In this document: piece by piece, positions 42,860-51,824 of the stretch
Position numbering within the stretch: the first letter of the stretch is position 1
Layout of the letters: each line of letters opens with the position of its first letter
DNA from: Candidatus Saccharimonadota bacterium
Lineage (GTDB): Bacteria; Patescibacteriota; Saccharimonadia; Saccharimonadales; Saccharimonadaceae
Length of the DNA: 64,000 nt
Direction of reading: 5' to 3'
Assembly (NCBI GenBank): GCA_017460225.1
Contig: JAFUBM010000019.1
Location: 30,878-94,877, forward strand
The notes under the pieces: model-generated
The model's database searches: none
Seen by the model: only the letters and a program-made list of their open reading frames with translations
What the model was told of the DNA's origin: nothing
Translations under genes and position numbers: made by a program

Positions 42860-44074
42860 CTAGAATAGACGAATAATATCAACGACGGTGATAAGGGCCA
42901 TGAGAATCAGGAGGAAGATAAAGGCGCGGGCGACGATTTCTTGCTCGCGGTCTTTGGCGAGCTTTTTGTGTTTGAGGCGGGCGAGGGTAATCAAAAACCA
43001 GCGACCACCGTCGAGCGCAGGGATGGGCAAGACGTTCATACAGGCGAGAGAGATGGAGATGACGGCGGCAAGCAGGAGGGCGTAAGTGGGACCGGCGGAG
43101 AGAGCGTAGGGGAAGAAGCTGCCAACAATCCCAACAATACCGGAGACGCCAGCGGTGGCGGATGAGACTTGGTCGCGACCTTCGGCGCGGACGGAAGCAT
43201 CGGAGGAGACTTGGCGCGCGGCGCCAGAGACGAGCGAGACAAGGAGATGGCCGAGGCCTTTGAAAGTCTCGCCGGTGAGCTGGACGGTGAGTCCGGCGCC
43301 AACGAGAGGCGCAGACCAAGAGTAGCGGGTGATAGTAGAGCCAAGAGACATGGTAATCCCGAGGAGATAGTCGGAATCCTCAGTGTTTAGCGTGGCGGTA
43401 AGGGTCTTTTCTTCTCCGCTGCGGCGGACGAGATAAGCCGCGGTCTGGCCGGCGTGGGAATTATTATACTCGATGACGTCATCGGAGGTGAGGAAGTCAA
43501 TAAACTCATCGCCAGTTTGGAACCCAGCGGCCGCGGCGGGGGAGTCGGCTAGGATTTCGGTGACGACAACGGGAGTCTCGGCGGAGAGGCGTGCGTCGGA
43601 GGGGATGGTGAATTGGTGCTCGACGAGAGCGGGGAGCCCGGTCCAGGCGAGGATGGTCAAGATGACAAAGGCAACGAGCCAGTTCATGGTGACGCCGGCA
43701 AAGAGAATCTTGGTCTTGCGCCAGTAAGAGGCGGCGCCAAAGGTTCCGGGGCGAGGGTCGTCGTCCGACTCGCCGTCCATGGAACAGAAGCCGCCGATAG
43801 GTAAGAAGTTGAGTGAGAAAACGAGGGATTTTTGGTCTTTAGCCCACTCAGACTTTTTGAGCTTGCGCCAAGTCCACTTGCCGTTCTTCCCTTTTGTGCC
43901 GGGTTTTTTGGGCGGGACGTGGAGCCAAGCGGCGGCGCGCGGCGGGAAGCCGATGCCAAACTCTTTGACCCGGACGCCGTTCCTCCGGGCAACAAGAAAA
44001 TGCCCAAACTCATGCGCCACGATCAGAAACATTAAAGCTAATATGCCAACAAAAACGCCTAAAACTGTGTTCAT
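42860..44074 (-). CDS. rseP: M50 site-2 protease (RseP-like)
   Basis: The 404-residue protein has the zinc motif HEFGH at about 21-25 in its first membrane helix, a long cytoplasmic-type insertion, a PDZ domain (SPAAAAGFQTGDEFIDFL near 178) and the second motif NVLPIPALDGGRW near 352. Such enzymes cut membrane-bound anti-sigma factors or signal-peptide remnants. It is translated downstream of frr; order frr...rseP resembles the common frr-uppS-cdsA-rseP cluster with the middle genes missing here. Confidence 0.93.
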   Translation of the reverse strand: MNTVLGVFVGILALMFLIVAHEFGHFLVARRNGVRVKEFGIGFPPRAAAWLHVPPKKPGTKGKNGKWTWRKLKKSEWAKDQKSLVFSLNFLPIGGFCSMDGESDDDPRPGTFGAASYWRKTKILFAGVTMNWLVAFVILTILAWTGLPALVEHQFTIPSDARLSAETPVVVTEILADSPAAAAGFQTGDEFIDFLTSDDVIEYNNSHAGQTAAYLVRRSGEEKTLTATLNTEDSDYLLGITMSLGSTITRYSWSAPLVGAGLTVQLTGETFKGLGHLLVSLVSGAARQVSSDASVRAEGRDQVSSATAGVSGIVGIVGSFFPYALSAGPTYALLLAAVISISLACMNVLPIPALDGGRWFLITLARLKHKKLAKDREQEIVARAFIFLLILMALITVVDIIRLF

Positions 44075-44108
44075 ATAACTATCTTAGCACAAACTTTTTG
44101 AGTTTGGC

Positions 44109-44651
44109 TTAAATTTGCATAATTTCTGTTTCTTTTTCTTTGAAGAGGGAGTCGATTTTGTCGTTGTATTCTTTGGTTAGGTCGTCGATAGACTTCTCGG
44201 CACGCTTTTTGGCGTCTTCGGGGAGCTCGGCGGACTTGAGGTCTTTTCTGGCGTCCTCGCGGACGTTGCGGATCTTGACCTTGGACTCTTCGACAAACTT
44301 GCTGGCAGTCTTGACGATTTCTTTGCGGCGCTCTTCGGTCAGCGGAGGAATCGGGACGCGGACGACGCGGCCATCATCGCTAGGGTTCAGCCCGAGGGTG
44401 GAGTCGGCGCGGATAGCGCCGGAGATAGCGGGGATGGTCGACGGATCATAAGGGGTAACGAGGAGCATGGTAGCGCCGGAGACGGTGACGTTGGCAACTT
44501 GGTTTAAGGGCATCCACTGGCCGTAGGCCTCAACCTTGACGCCGGCGAGCATATCGGGGTGCGCGCGGCCGGTGCGGACCTTTTTCATCTCGTCTTTGAA
44601 GCGAGTGATGACCTCTTCCATTGAGGTTTTGTACTGGGCGGTATCGAACAT
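44109..44651 (-). CDS. frr: Ribosome recycling factor
   Basis: The 180-residue protein has RRF features: KMKKVRTGRAHPDMLAGVKVE-like KKVRTGRAHPDMLAGVKVEA near 25, TPYDPSTIPAISGAI and the C-terminal helix with SIDDLTKEYNDKIDSLFKEK. It splits post-termination ribosomes with EF-G. AAAGGAG precedes the ATG and TGCTATAAT lies about 20 bases further up, facing the promoter of the sortase gene at 44706. Confidence 0.97.
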   Translation of the reverse strand: MFDTAQYKTSMEEVITRFKDEMKKVRTGRAHPDMLAGVKVEAYGQWMPLNQVANVTVSGATMLLVTPYDPSTIPAISGAIRADSTLGLNPSDDGRVVRVPIPPLTEERRKEIVKTASKFVEESKVKIRNVREDARKDLKSAELPEDAKKRAEKSIDDLTKEYNDKIDSLFKEKETEIMQI

Positions 44652-44705
44652 AAAATCTCCTTTTATAATTCCATTATAGCACAGAACTATGATATAATAA
44701 TATAT

Positions 44706-45956
44706 ATGGATTCTGAAAAAGGTGGGCTTTCTTCTACTGAAAAACAGAGACAGGCTGCCGCGGAGATTGCGCGGCGGAAGGTTTTGCAGGCGTATGATAA
44801 GCTAGAGAGCCTGGAGGCGGGGGAGGAGGCGCGCGAGGAAAAGGCGGCGGAGGAGTTTGTGCGGCGACGTGAGGCGGGAGTAAGTGAGCGGCGGGAGGTC
44901 TTGGGTAAGAGTGCGACGCCAGTCCTGCATACCGTATCGAACGAGGAGTGGAAACGCTACCACACGGCTTGGCAGGATTATTACCAGAAGTATTACAGCG
45001 AGTATTATATGAATGCGGCGAAAGAATACGTCGCTAAAGTCCAGACCACGATGACTGCCGGGGCGGCGATGACGCCGCGTGCGGGAGAACGGCCGACGGA
45101 GATGATTACGTCAAAAGCAGAAGAATTGTCGGAAGTTACGCCCGCGCTCAAAAAACGCGATAAACAGGGGCAAAAGAGCTTCAAGGAGCGGATTTCTGAG
45201 CGGGCAAGAGAGCAGGAAAAGTCCTCCCGGCGGCGGGTGGTGTGGACGCCGATTTTGATGGGGGTGAGTGTGATGCTAGTGATTCTGTTTTTGCAGTATA
45301 ACCGGTTGATTTTTGCGCCGATTGCGGCGTATGTGTCGCCGGGCGAGGCACCGGCGGGGGAGATCTCGGCGGTAGACCCAACCGTAACCTTGACAAAGGT
45401 CTCGGCGGAGAACAAGTTAATTATTCCGAAATTGAACGTGGATGTGCCGATTAACTTTGGGGTGCAGCTAGATGATGTGATGTCGTCGATGAACAACGGC
45501 GTGACGCACTATCGCATCGCCGGGGCGAGTGCGTATCCGGGAGAGATTGGGAACTTTGTAATCACGGGGCACTCGGCGGGAGATATTTATTCGTCGAACC
45601 CGTATAAGTTTATCTTTTCTGGCTTGGAGCGGTTGGAGGAGGGAGATATATTATATGTCCATTATAACTCCGTGCGGTATACGTATAAGATGGTGGGGCG
45701 AGAGGTGATCGAGCCAACGGAAGTGGCAAAGTTGATTATCGAGACGGATAAGCCGATGATGACGCTGGTAACGTGCTACCCGTTGGGGACGAGTCGGTAT
45801 CGTCTGCTGATTCGGGCGGAGCAGATTTCTCCGAGCTATACAGACGCGGTGGTGGCAGACGATGGCGAGTTGCCGGTCTCCTTTGAGGAAGATTCCCTGC
45901 CACAAAACGAAGACACGTTCTTTGAAAAGATTAAGAAGTGGCTACTAGGACAATAA
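44706..45956 (+). CDS. Sortase family protein with long N-terminal cytoplasmic region
   Basis: The 416-residue protein has a charged helical N-terminus (about 1-175, rich in Glu, Lys and Arg), one membrane helix (TPILMGVSVMLVILFLQYN, about 180-200) and a C-terminal sortase domain with His in FVITGHSAGD, Cys in LVTCYPLGTSRYR and the Arg that follows. IIPKLNVDVPINFGV opens the sortase fold. This class D/E-like domain differs from the sortase at 17418. TATAAT lies about 8 bases before the ATG, so translation is leaderless. Substrates are not apparent. Confidence 0.88.
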   Translation: MDSEKGGLSSTEKQRQAAAEIARRKVLQAYDKLESLEAGEEAREEKAAEEFVRRREAGVSERREVLGKSATPVLHTVSNEEWKRYHTAWQDYYQKYYSEYYMNAAKEYVAKVQTTMTAGAAMTPRAGERPTEMITSKAEELSEVTPALKKRDKQGQKSFKERISERAREQEKSSRRRVVWTPILMGVSVMLVILFLQYNRLIFAPIAAYVSPGEAPAGEISAVDPTVTLTKVSAENKLIIPKLNVDVPINFGVQLDDVMSSMNNGVTHYRIAGASAYPGEIGNFVITGHSAGDIYSSNPYKFIFSGLERLEEGDILYVHYNSVRYTYKMVGREVIEPTEVAKLIIETDKPMMTLVTCYPLGTSRYRLLIRAEQISPSYTDAVVADDGELPVSFEEDSLPQNEDTFFEKIKKWLLGQ

Positions 45957-45985
45957 AAATAAGCCCCAGGGCGGGGCTTATTTTT
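45953..45985. terminator. Bidirectional terminator between the sortase gene and tsf
   Basis: Stem aagcccc/ggggctt flanked by AAAAAT and ATTTTT, serving both converging genes. Confidence 0.9.
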
Positions 45986-45986
45986 G

Positions 45987-46577
45987 TTATTCGGTGACGC
46001 CGAGCTCGATGCGCTTAAACTGGCGGACGGTGATGTTTTCGCCGGTCTTAGCGATGGCTTCTTTGATAAATTGTTCAACGGTCTTGGTGTCGTCGAGGAT
46101 GTAAGGCTGGGCAAGGAGGACTTTGTCGGCAAAGGCCTTTTTCATTTGGCCGCCGAGGATTTGGTCTTTCATCTTTTCCGGGCCCTTGAAGTTTTCTTCG
46201 AGCTCTTTGAGCTTGGCCGCGCGGACGTCCTCCGGGATGTCTTCTTCGGAGACGTAGAGCGGGTTCATCGAGGCAACTTGCATCGCGAGCTGGTGGGCGA
46301 GGGTTTTGAACTCGTCAGTCTTGGCAACAAACGAGGTCTCACAGTTGAGCTCAACGATGGCGGCAATACGGCCGTCGTGGACATAGGCGTCGACAAGGCC
46401 TTCGCGGGTCTCGCGGTCGCCACGCTTCTCGGCCTTGGTCAGGCCTTTTTTGCGCATGGCGTCGAGCGCCTTGTCAAAGTCGCCGTCGGCTTCGACGAGC
46501 GCGTTCTTGGCGTCGGTTAAACCTACGCCGGAGAGCTCTTTGAGCTTTTTGATTTGTTCGATAGAGATATTTGCCAT
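45987..46577 (-). CDS. tsf: Elongation factor Ts
   Basis: The 196-residue protein (ISIEQIKKLKELSGVGLTDA) has the UBA-like N-terminus and ELNCETSFVAKTDEFKTLAH, the core that expels GDP from EF-Tu. It is of the short type with one core subdomain. It follows rpsB by 26 bases, the standard rpsB-tsf operon. Confidence 0.97.
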   Translation of the reverse strand: MANISIEQIKKLKELSGVGLTDAKNALVEADGDFDKALDAMRKKGLTKAEKRGDRETREGLVDAYVHDGRIAAIVELNCETSFVAKTDEFKTLAHQLAMQVASMNPLYVSEEDIPEDVRAAKLKELEENFKGPEKMKDQILGGQMKKAFADKVLLAQPYILDDTKTVEQFIKEAIAKTGENITVRQFKRIELGVTE

Positions 46578-46603
46578 AGCAAACTCCTTTGGTTATGGGT
46601 TAT

Positions 46604-47290
46604 TTATTTTTTGCCAGCTTTGATAGCTTCAACAAAGTAGCTGAGGACCAGCTCCTCCGCCTTGACGGAATCGTCGTTCATTGGGATGACATAGTCGATG
46701 CCGGACGGGTCGACGTTGGTGTCGCAGATAGCGATGATGGGGATGTGGAGGGTCTTGGCTTCTTTGATAGCGTTCTTGTCTTCGATAGCGTCGGTGACGA
46801 GGATGGCGGCGGGCTGTTCAGACATCTCTTTGATGCCGCCGTAGCGCTCGTTTAGGAGGTCGATTTCTTCCTGGAAGCGCTGGACTTCGAGCTTAGAGTA
46901 GCGAGATTCGAGCTCGCCGGAAGCCATCTTTTTCTCGAGGTCTTTGAGTTTGCGGATTTGGCGGTTGACGGTTTCGACGTTGGTCAGAGTGCCGCCGACC
47001 CAACGGACGGTGACGTAAGGCATCTCAACGGATTCAGCTGCGGCCTTGGTTGGCTCTTTGAGCTGCTTTTTGGTGCCGACAAAGAGAATCTTTTTGCCTT
47101 GCTTGGTGAGGTCAGTCGAGAAGGCCAGAGCCTGGTCGAGAGCTTCGACGGTTTTGTCGAGGTTGATGATGTGCGCCTCTTGGCGCTTGCTGTGAATGTA
47201 GGGCGCCATCTTGGGGTGCCAGCGGCTCGTTTTGTGCCCAGAATGAGCACCAGCTTCGAGCAGAGCTTTCATATCGACAGATACTGCCAT
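46604..47290 (-). CDS. rpsB: 30S ribosomal protein S2
   Basis: The 228-residue protein has LLEAGAHSGHKTSRWHPKMA near 10, FVGTKKQ and the S2 signature with VIPMNDDSVKAEELVLSYF. Upstream on the minus strand are TTTACA-N17-TATAAT (near 47380-47400) and a leader of about 80 bases with a stem ccggagag/ctctccgg (47321-47347), which may serve feedback control as in other rpsB leaders. Confidence 0.97.
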   Translation of the reverse strand: MAVSVDMKALLEAGAHSGHKTSRWHPKMAPYIHSKRQEAHIINLDKTVEALDQALAFSTDLTKQGKKILFVGTKKQLKEPTKAAAESVEMPYVTVRWVGGTLTNVETVNRQIRKLKDLEKKMASGELESRYSKLEVQRFQEEIDLLNERYGGIKEMSEQPAAILVTDAIEDKNAIKEAKTLHIPIIAICDTNVDPSGIDYVIPMNDDSVKAEELVLSYFVEAIKAGKK

Positions 47291-47320
47291 ATATGATTTC
47301 CTTTCGCTTAGCCGGAGAGC

Positions 47321-47347
47321 CTAGATTATCAGGAAATCTCTCTCCGG
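47321..47347 (-). promoter_or_regulatory. Stem-loop in the rpsB leader
   Basis: ccggagag pairs with ctctccgg across a loop that itself holds agatt/aaatct. Position between promoter and rpsB start suggests an S2 autoregulatory element; I cannot confirm a match to the known rpsB leader consensus. Confidence 0.45.
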
Positions 47348-47470
47348 GGTTTCATTAAAATTATTACCTTTCCATTATAGCACGTTTTGCAAAAAATGTA
47401 AAGCGTGGTATAATAGGAGAATGCCTCCGGAGAACCTCCCGGAGAGAAAAAAGAAGGGGGTTTGGACATT

Positions 47471-47710
47471 ATGACAAACCAGATCGGAGTACGTTATGCA
47501 AACGGCACGGTTGAGGCGTTGCGATTCGAAGAAATCGCCGAGGAGACCATGGAGGGAGCCGTGATTAAGTTCCCAAAACGCGGACGCGTCACAGAACAAG
47601 TCCAGCTGGAACGCGATTTGCAGGCGTTTGATGAGGCGATAAGAGAAGGAGCTTCGGAAGCGGAAGCCTTTGACGCCGCGATTTGCGGCTACAAGCCGAA
47701 CGTCGGTTGA
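47471..47710 (+). CDS. Hypothetical protein (79 aa)
   Basis: The soluble acidic protein (MTNQIGVRYANGTVEALRFE) has a helical C-terminal half with ERDLQAFDEAIREGASEAEA. No family is recognised. GAAGGGGG lies about 10 bases before the ATG; a TTG at 47462 is possible. A TATAAT at about 47409 and a hairpin (tccgga.../cccggaga) sit in the leader, and a terminator follows, so it is an independent transcript. The leader purine run resembles that of the 93-aa gene at 37576. Confidence 0.55.
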   Translation: MTNQIGVRYANGTVEALRFEEIAEETMEGAVIKFPKRGRVTEQVQLERDLQAFDEAIREGASEAEAFDAAICGYKPNVG

Positions 47711-47718
47711 ACCTTTAG

Positions 47719-47743
47719 AACCCCAGAGTCTACTCTGGGGTTT
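47719..47743 (+). terminator. Terminator after the 79-aa gene
   Basis: Stem aaccccaga/tctggggtt followed by a short T-rich run on the plus strand. Confidence 0.75.
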
Positions 47744-47780
47744 ACTTTTGTCAAGTTTTTTGGTATAATACGGGGCAATT

Positions 47781-48119
47781 ATGAGTAAAGTAGAAAAACA
47801 ACCTAAAGATTATCGCTTTGTCGTCTTTTCTGACGAAGCGGCGAAGTTCTCGTTTTTGACTCGTTCGACTGCAAAAAGCGAGGAAACTATCAAATGGACC
47901 GACGGCAAGGAATACCCGCTAGTGAAGATTCAGATTTCTTCTAAGAGCCACCCGTTCTTTACCGGCGAGGAGAAGATTATCGATACTGAAGGCCGCGTGG
48001 ATCGCTTTAAGGCGCGTGCCAAGAAGGCTGCTGCTCTGAAAGCCCAGCTTGGTAACAAGGTAAAGAAAGCCGAAGCCGAGGCCAAGAAAAAAGAAGAAAA
48101 AGCCAAGGCCGAGAAATAA
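47781..48119 (+). CDS. rpmE: 50S ribosomal protein L31, type B (zinc-free)
   Basis: The 112-residue protein ([51 protein letters not shown]) matches L31 without the CxxC zinc motif. An Ala/Lys/Glu-rich tail of about 35 residues extends beyond the usual end. TATAAT lies about 13 bases before the ATG. A terminator follows. L31 forms an intersubunit bridge. Confidence 0.93.
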   Translation: MSKVEKQPKDYRFVVFSDEAAKFSFLTRSTAKSEETIKWTDGKEYPLVKIQISSKSHPFFTGEEKIIDTEGRVDRFKARAKKAAALKAQLGNKVKKAEAEAKKKEEKAKAEK

Positions 48120-48120
48120 C

Positions 48121-48147
48121 AAAAGACTCCCTGCGGGGAGTTTTTTG
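48121..48147 (+). terminator. Terminator after rpmE
   Basis: Stem actccc/gggagt (48126-48141) followed by TTTTTT, directly after the rpmE stop. Confidence 0.9.
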
Positions 48148-48172
48148 AAGTCTTGATATGGATAGTTAGAGC

Positions 48173-48249
48173 TGGTGGGACCTACAGGGCTTGAACCTGT
48201 GACCTCACGAATGTGAATCGTGCGCTCTAGCCAGCTGAGCTAAGGTCCC
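48173..48249 (-). tRNA. tRNA-Val (anticodon CAC)
   Basis: Reverse strand GGGACCTTAGCTCAGCTGGC, acceptor GGGACCT/AGGTCCC, anticodon loop TTCACAT giving CAC, T loop GGTTCAAGCCC, encoded CCA (48173-48175). TATAAT-type sequences upstream (about 48258-48275) lie back to back with the prfA promoter. Confidence 0.97.
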
Positions 48250-48287
48250 GTACGACTTATTATAACATATTATGATATAATAAGGCT

Positions 48288-49340
48288 ATGGATTTTGATT
48301 TTACAAAACTAGAAACAGAAAGAGCAGAGATTGAGGCGTTTTTGGCGAAGCCGGAGGCGTATGCGGACCCGGAGTTTGCGGCGAAATCTCGGCGCGGGGC
48401 GGAGCTTGCGGAGATTTTTGAGCTAAGGGCGCAGATTTTGGCAGACGAAAAAGCGCTGGCGGAGGCTAAGGAACTGACGAATGACCCAGAACTAGGAGAG
48501 CTGGCTCGGGCGGACGTGGAAGAGTTGACACAGAAGCTAGAAGCGGAACGGGCGGAGATGGAAGAGAAGTTGATTCCGCGCGACCCCACAGACGACAAGC
48601 CGGCGATTGTGGAAATCCGCGCTGGAGCAGGCGGTGACGAAGCTTCGTTGTTTGCGGGGGAGTTATATAAGATGTACCAGGGCTTTGCCAGCCGGAACGG
48701 GCTGAGGGTGGAGCAAGTTTCTCTCTCGGAGAATGAGGCGGGCGGTGTGAAGGAAGTGATTTTTAAGGTGCTGGGGGCAGACGCGTATGGGAAGATGAAG
48801 TTTGAGGGCGGAGTGCATAGGGTCCAGCGGGTCCCGGTAACGGAGAGTCAGGGGCGAATCCATACGTCTACCGCGACGGTAGCGGTGCTGCCGGAAGCGG
48901 AGGAAAGCGAGCTAGAGATCAAGCCGGAAGATTTGCGCATTGACATTTATCGTTCGGGCGGACACGGCGGTCAGGGGGTGAATACAACGGATTCGGCCGT
49001 GCGAATTACGCACTTGCCCACGGGGATTATGGTGGCGATGCAAGATGAGCGGAGCCAGCAACAAAACCGGGTGAAGGCGATGGCGATTTTGCGCTCACGA
49101 TTGCTCGAGAAGCAACGTGAGGAAGAGCGAAAGAACGCGTCGGAAGCACGTAAGAGCCTGATCGGGACGGGCGACCGGAGCGAAAAAATCCGGACGTATA
49201 ATTTCCCTCAGGACAGGATTACAGACCACCGGATTCATTATTCGCGAAGTAATATTGGCGCGGCGATGGCGGGGGAGATTGAAGATATCGTTGAGGAGCT
49301 AAAAAAGTATGAGCGAGGAGCAACTGCCGCAAGCGTATAG
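48288..49340 (+). CDS. prfA: Peptide chain release factor 1
   Basis: The 350-residue protein reads UAA and UAG. It has the RF1-type tripeptide PVT at 183-185 (PxT) and GGQ at 227-229 in [24 protein letters not shown] lies 8 bases before the ATG, so it is leaderless. The 3' end overlaps prmC by 32 bases. The window thus holds both release factors and their methylase. Confidence 0.97.
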   Translation: MDFDFTKLETERAEIEAFLAKPEAYADPEFAAKSRRGAELAEIFELRAQILADEKALAEAKELTNDPELGELARADVEELTQKLEAERAEMEEKLIPRDPTDDKPAIVEIRAGAGGDEASLFAGELYKMYQGFASRNGLRVEQVSLSENEAGGVKEVIFKVLGADAYGKMKFEGGVHRVQRVPVTESQGRIHTSTATVAVLPEAEESELEIKPEDLRIDIYRSGGHGGQGVNTTDSAVRITHLPTGIMVAMQDERSQQQNRVKAMAILRSRLLEKQREEERKNASEARKSLIGTGDRSEKIRTYNFPQDRITDHRIHYSRSNIGAAMAGEIEDIVEELKKYERGATAASV

Positions 49341-49989
49341 AGACGGGAAAGTTGACTTCTATGGGCGAGAGTTTTTGGTCTCGCCGAGTGTTTTGATTCC
49401 CCGCCCGGAGACGGAACAAGCGATTGATTTGGTAAAGTCGCTAGCGGGTTTGTCGATTTTGCCGGGGGTAAAGGCGTTGGAACGGAGGTTGCCAGACAAG
49501 CCGCGGATTCTGGATGTGGGGACGGGGAGCGGGTGTATCGCAGTAACGTTGAAGCTGGAGATTCCGAAAGCGGAAGTTGTAGCAGTAGATGTCTCGGACG
49601 CGGCGCTAAGTGTAGCACAGAAAAATGCGGAGCGGTTCGGTGCGAAAGTAAAGTTTTTGCGGAGCGATTTGTTAGAGAAAGTAGAGGGGGAGTTTGACGT
49701 GGTGGTGGTAAACCTGCCATATGTAGACCGGAGCTGGGAGTGGCTGAAGGAGCCGGAGTCGGCGGGGCTGAAATATGAGCCGGAGCTGGCGTTGTATGCT
49801 GGAGACGGGGGATGCGCGCTGATTTTTGAGTTATTGAAGCAGGTAAGAGGGAGGACGGAGTATCTGATAATCGAGGCGGACCCGTGCCAGCATACGCGGA
49901 TTGTTGAGCGAGCAAAGGCGAAGAGGCTGGTGTTAGAAAATACGGCAGGATTCCAGATGTTGTTTGCGTGGCAGAATATTGATAGATAA
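49309..49989 (+). CDS. prmC: Release factor glutamine methyltransferase PrmC (HemK), variant NLPY
   Basis: PrmC methylates the Gln of the GGQ loop in release factors. The 226-residue protein has [20 protein letters not shown] at the start, the SAM motif [15 protein letters not shown] near 66 and, in place of the usual [12 protein letters not shown] near 129. It is shorter than E. coli PrmC (277), with a reduced N-terminal helical domain. Overlap with prfA makes the functional link firm. The Pro-to-Leu change in the active-site loop is unusual but Asn and Tyr remain. Confidence 0.92.
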   Translation: MSEEQLPQAYRDGKVDFYGREFLVSPSVLIPRPETEQAIDLVKSLAGLSILPGVKALERRLPDKPRILDVGTGSGCIAVTLKLEIPKAEVVAVDVSDAALSVAQKNAERFGAKVKFLRSDLLEKVEGEFDVVVVNLPYVDRSWEWLKEPESAGLKYEPELALYAGDGGCALIFELLKQVRGRTEYLIIEADPCQHTRIVERAKAKRLVLENTAGFQMLFAWQNIDR

Positions 49990-50109
49990 TATCTATTGCT
50001 TGTGGGTTCCAATGTGCATTACGTCTATTTGAAGGCTCGCTACGATGTGGCCGTCGACGTAGTGGTGGTCACTTGATATCCTGATAGTTTCAATAAGACT
50101 TGCAATGTA

Positions 50110-50134
50110 ATCCCGGCAGGAGCCGGGATTTTTT
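50110..50134 (+). terminator. Terminator after prmC
   Basis: Stem atcccggc/gccgggat followed by TTTTTT; its end overlaps the stop codon of the converging gene at 50133. Before it, ctacg...cgtag around 50040-50062 forms another hairpin; no gene is seen in 49990-50132. Confidence 0.85.
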
Positions 50135-50561
50135 ATAGCCTTTCTTCGGTAATGCCATAGTTTGGATAACCGGAATAGATAGCGTTTTCGTATCCGGAGT
50201 TAATGAAAGTGTATTTGCGCTGTTCGGATGAATTAGCGGCGGGAAGTTGGCCGCGGCTGTCGCTTGACAAGACATATTCTTGGCGGGTGAAGATGATATA
50301 TGGGTCGCCGTTTGCAGAAACGCCATGAGAACTCGGCTGGCAGATGGCGATGGTTTGGTTTTGGCTAGAAGAGGATTGACACGTTTCTAGGGCTTCGTGA
50401 GCTAATGCCCAAGGTATCATTTCTAAGTAGCGTTTTTCGTCCGAGGTTTTTTGGTTGAAATATAAGTAGATAGTAAGTCCGGCGAGCAAAACACACGAGA
50501 TGCTTAAAATAGTGATTGGAGTTTTGTTTGAGGAGGTTTTGTTTTTGCGCTTAGTACTCAT
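50133..50561 (-). CDS. Membrane-anchored hypothetical protein (142 aa)
   Basis: A short basic N-terminus (STKRKNKTSSNKTP) and one hydrophobic segment (ITILSISCVLLAGLTIYLYF, about 16-35) precede an outside domain with two cysteines (LETCQSS and AICQPSS), perhaps a disulfide. No known family. It lies 15 bases after the HtrA gene in the same direction and may share its transcript, although a start box is also possible just upstream. Confidence 0.65.
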   Translation of the reverse strand: MSTKRKNKTSSNKTPITILSISCVLLAGLTIYLYFNQKTSDEKRYLEMIPWALAHEALETCQSSSSQNQTIAICQPSSHGVSANGDPYIIFTRQEYVLSSDSRGQLPAANSSEQRKYTFINSGYENAIYSGYPNYGITEERL

Positions 50562-50576
50562 GCTATTATTATAGAA

Positions 50577-51803
50577 CTATTCGGTGTATTCGGCAAGAGT
50601 TAGCTCGAGGGTTTTCTCGGTGTCGCCACGGAGAACGGTGAGCTTTACGGTGTCGCCAACAGTATGTTCGCCGAGGAGTGTGCCGAGGGAGGAGTTGGCA
50701 CCGATTTTGTAGTCGTCAACGGCGAGGATGATGTCGCCGGCCTTGAGCCCGGCGGATTCGGCAGGACTGCCGGAGATGATGCCACCAACATAGGCGCCGT
50801 AGGTAGAGGCGAGGTTGTTTTCTAGAGCGGTAGTGACGTCGATGTTGTTGTATTTGATGCCGGCAAAGGCACGTTTGGCTTCGCCGGTCTCGATGAGAGA
50901 CTTGAGCATCCCTTTGACGGCGGAGATGGGAATAGCAAAGCCGATGCTGTTGGCGGAGGAGACGGCGGTGTTGATGCCGATGACTTCGCCGGCGGCGTTG
51001 ACGAGCGGTCCGCCAGAGTTGCCGGAGTTGATAGCGGCGTCGGTCTGAATCATATCGGTCAAAGATTCGGCGTTTTGGGAGGATTCGTCGGTGGCGGTGA
51101 GGGAGCGGCCGGTGCCGGAGACGATGCCGGCGGTAACGGAGTTTTGATATTGGCCGAGGGCGTTACCAATGGCGATGACTTGTTCCCCGAGAGAGATGGT
51201 CTTGGAGTCGCCGAGGGTAGCGGGAGTGAGGCCGGAGGCGTTGTTGATTTTGAGATAGGCAACGTCGTTGAGCGGGTCAGTAGCTTTTAGCTCGACGTCT
51301 TTGTAGACGGTGCCGTCGTCGAGGACGACGTAGATTTTGGTGGCGTTTTCGATAACGTGTTTGTTGGTAAGGACGTAGCCGTCGTCGGAGACGATGATGC
51401 CGGTGCCGGCGGCGGCGCCAGTCTCGTCTTCGTCATAAGTGCCGCCCATAAACCAGTTGATGTAGGTTTTGGTGGTCTTGGTCTCGGTAACGATGGAGAC
51501 GACGGAGGGGGAGACGCGGTTAGCGACGTCGGCGATGCTGCCTTCGGTGAAGTTGGCGGAGTTGCCATCGGCAAATTCGGAGACAAAGCTGGTGGGTTCG
51601 TCAAAGAACGGGAGAGTAATGATTAAGCCGCAGAGAAGAAAAACCAAGATAAGACTACAAAAAGCAGAGAGGATGGAGATGATGAGCGCAGCAACGGCGA
51701 GTCCGCGGCCGGAGTTCTTTTCTGCGGGGGCGGACTTAGATTTAGCGGTTTTGGGAGACTTGCCGGATTTGGGCGCGTCTTGAATAATGGTTGCTTCTTG
51801 CAT
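50577..51803 (-). CDS. htrA: HtrA/DegP-like serine protease with PDZ domain
   Basis: The 408-residue protein has a membrane helix (about 37-65), a trypsin-like domain with His in LTNKHVIEN, Asp in PLNDVAYLKI and Ser in SGNSGGPLV, and one C-terminal PDZ domain (GGIISGSPAESAGLKAGDII). It would degrade misfolded proteins outside the membrane. AGGAGG precedes the ATG and the gene lies 21 bases after the membrane-protein gene at 51825, so the promoter with direct repeats at 52623-52655 probably drives both. Confidence 0.95.
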   Translation of the reverse strand: MQEATIIQDAPKSGKSPKTAKSKSAPAEKNSGRGLAVAALIISILSAFCSLILVFLLCGLIITLPFFDEPTSFVSEFADGNSANFTEGSIADVANRVSPSVVSIVTETKTTKTYINWFMGGTYDEDETGAAAGTGIIVSDDGYVLTNKHVIENATKIYVVLDDGTVYKDVELKATDPLNDVAYLKINNASGLTPATLGDSKTISLGEQVIAIGNALGQYQNSVTAGIVSGTGRSLTATDESSQNAESLTDMIQTDAAINSGNSGGPLVNAAGEVIGINTAVSSANSIGFAIPISAVKGMLKSLIETGEAKRAFAGIKYNNIDVTTALENNLASTYGAYVGGIISGSPAESAGLKAGDIILAVDDYKIGANSSLGTLLGEHTVGDTVKLTVLRGDTEKTLELTLAEYTE

Positions 51804-51824
51804 AATACCTCCTTAGGTTAATTA

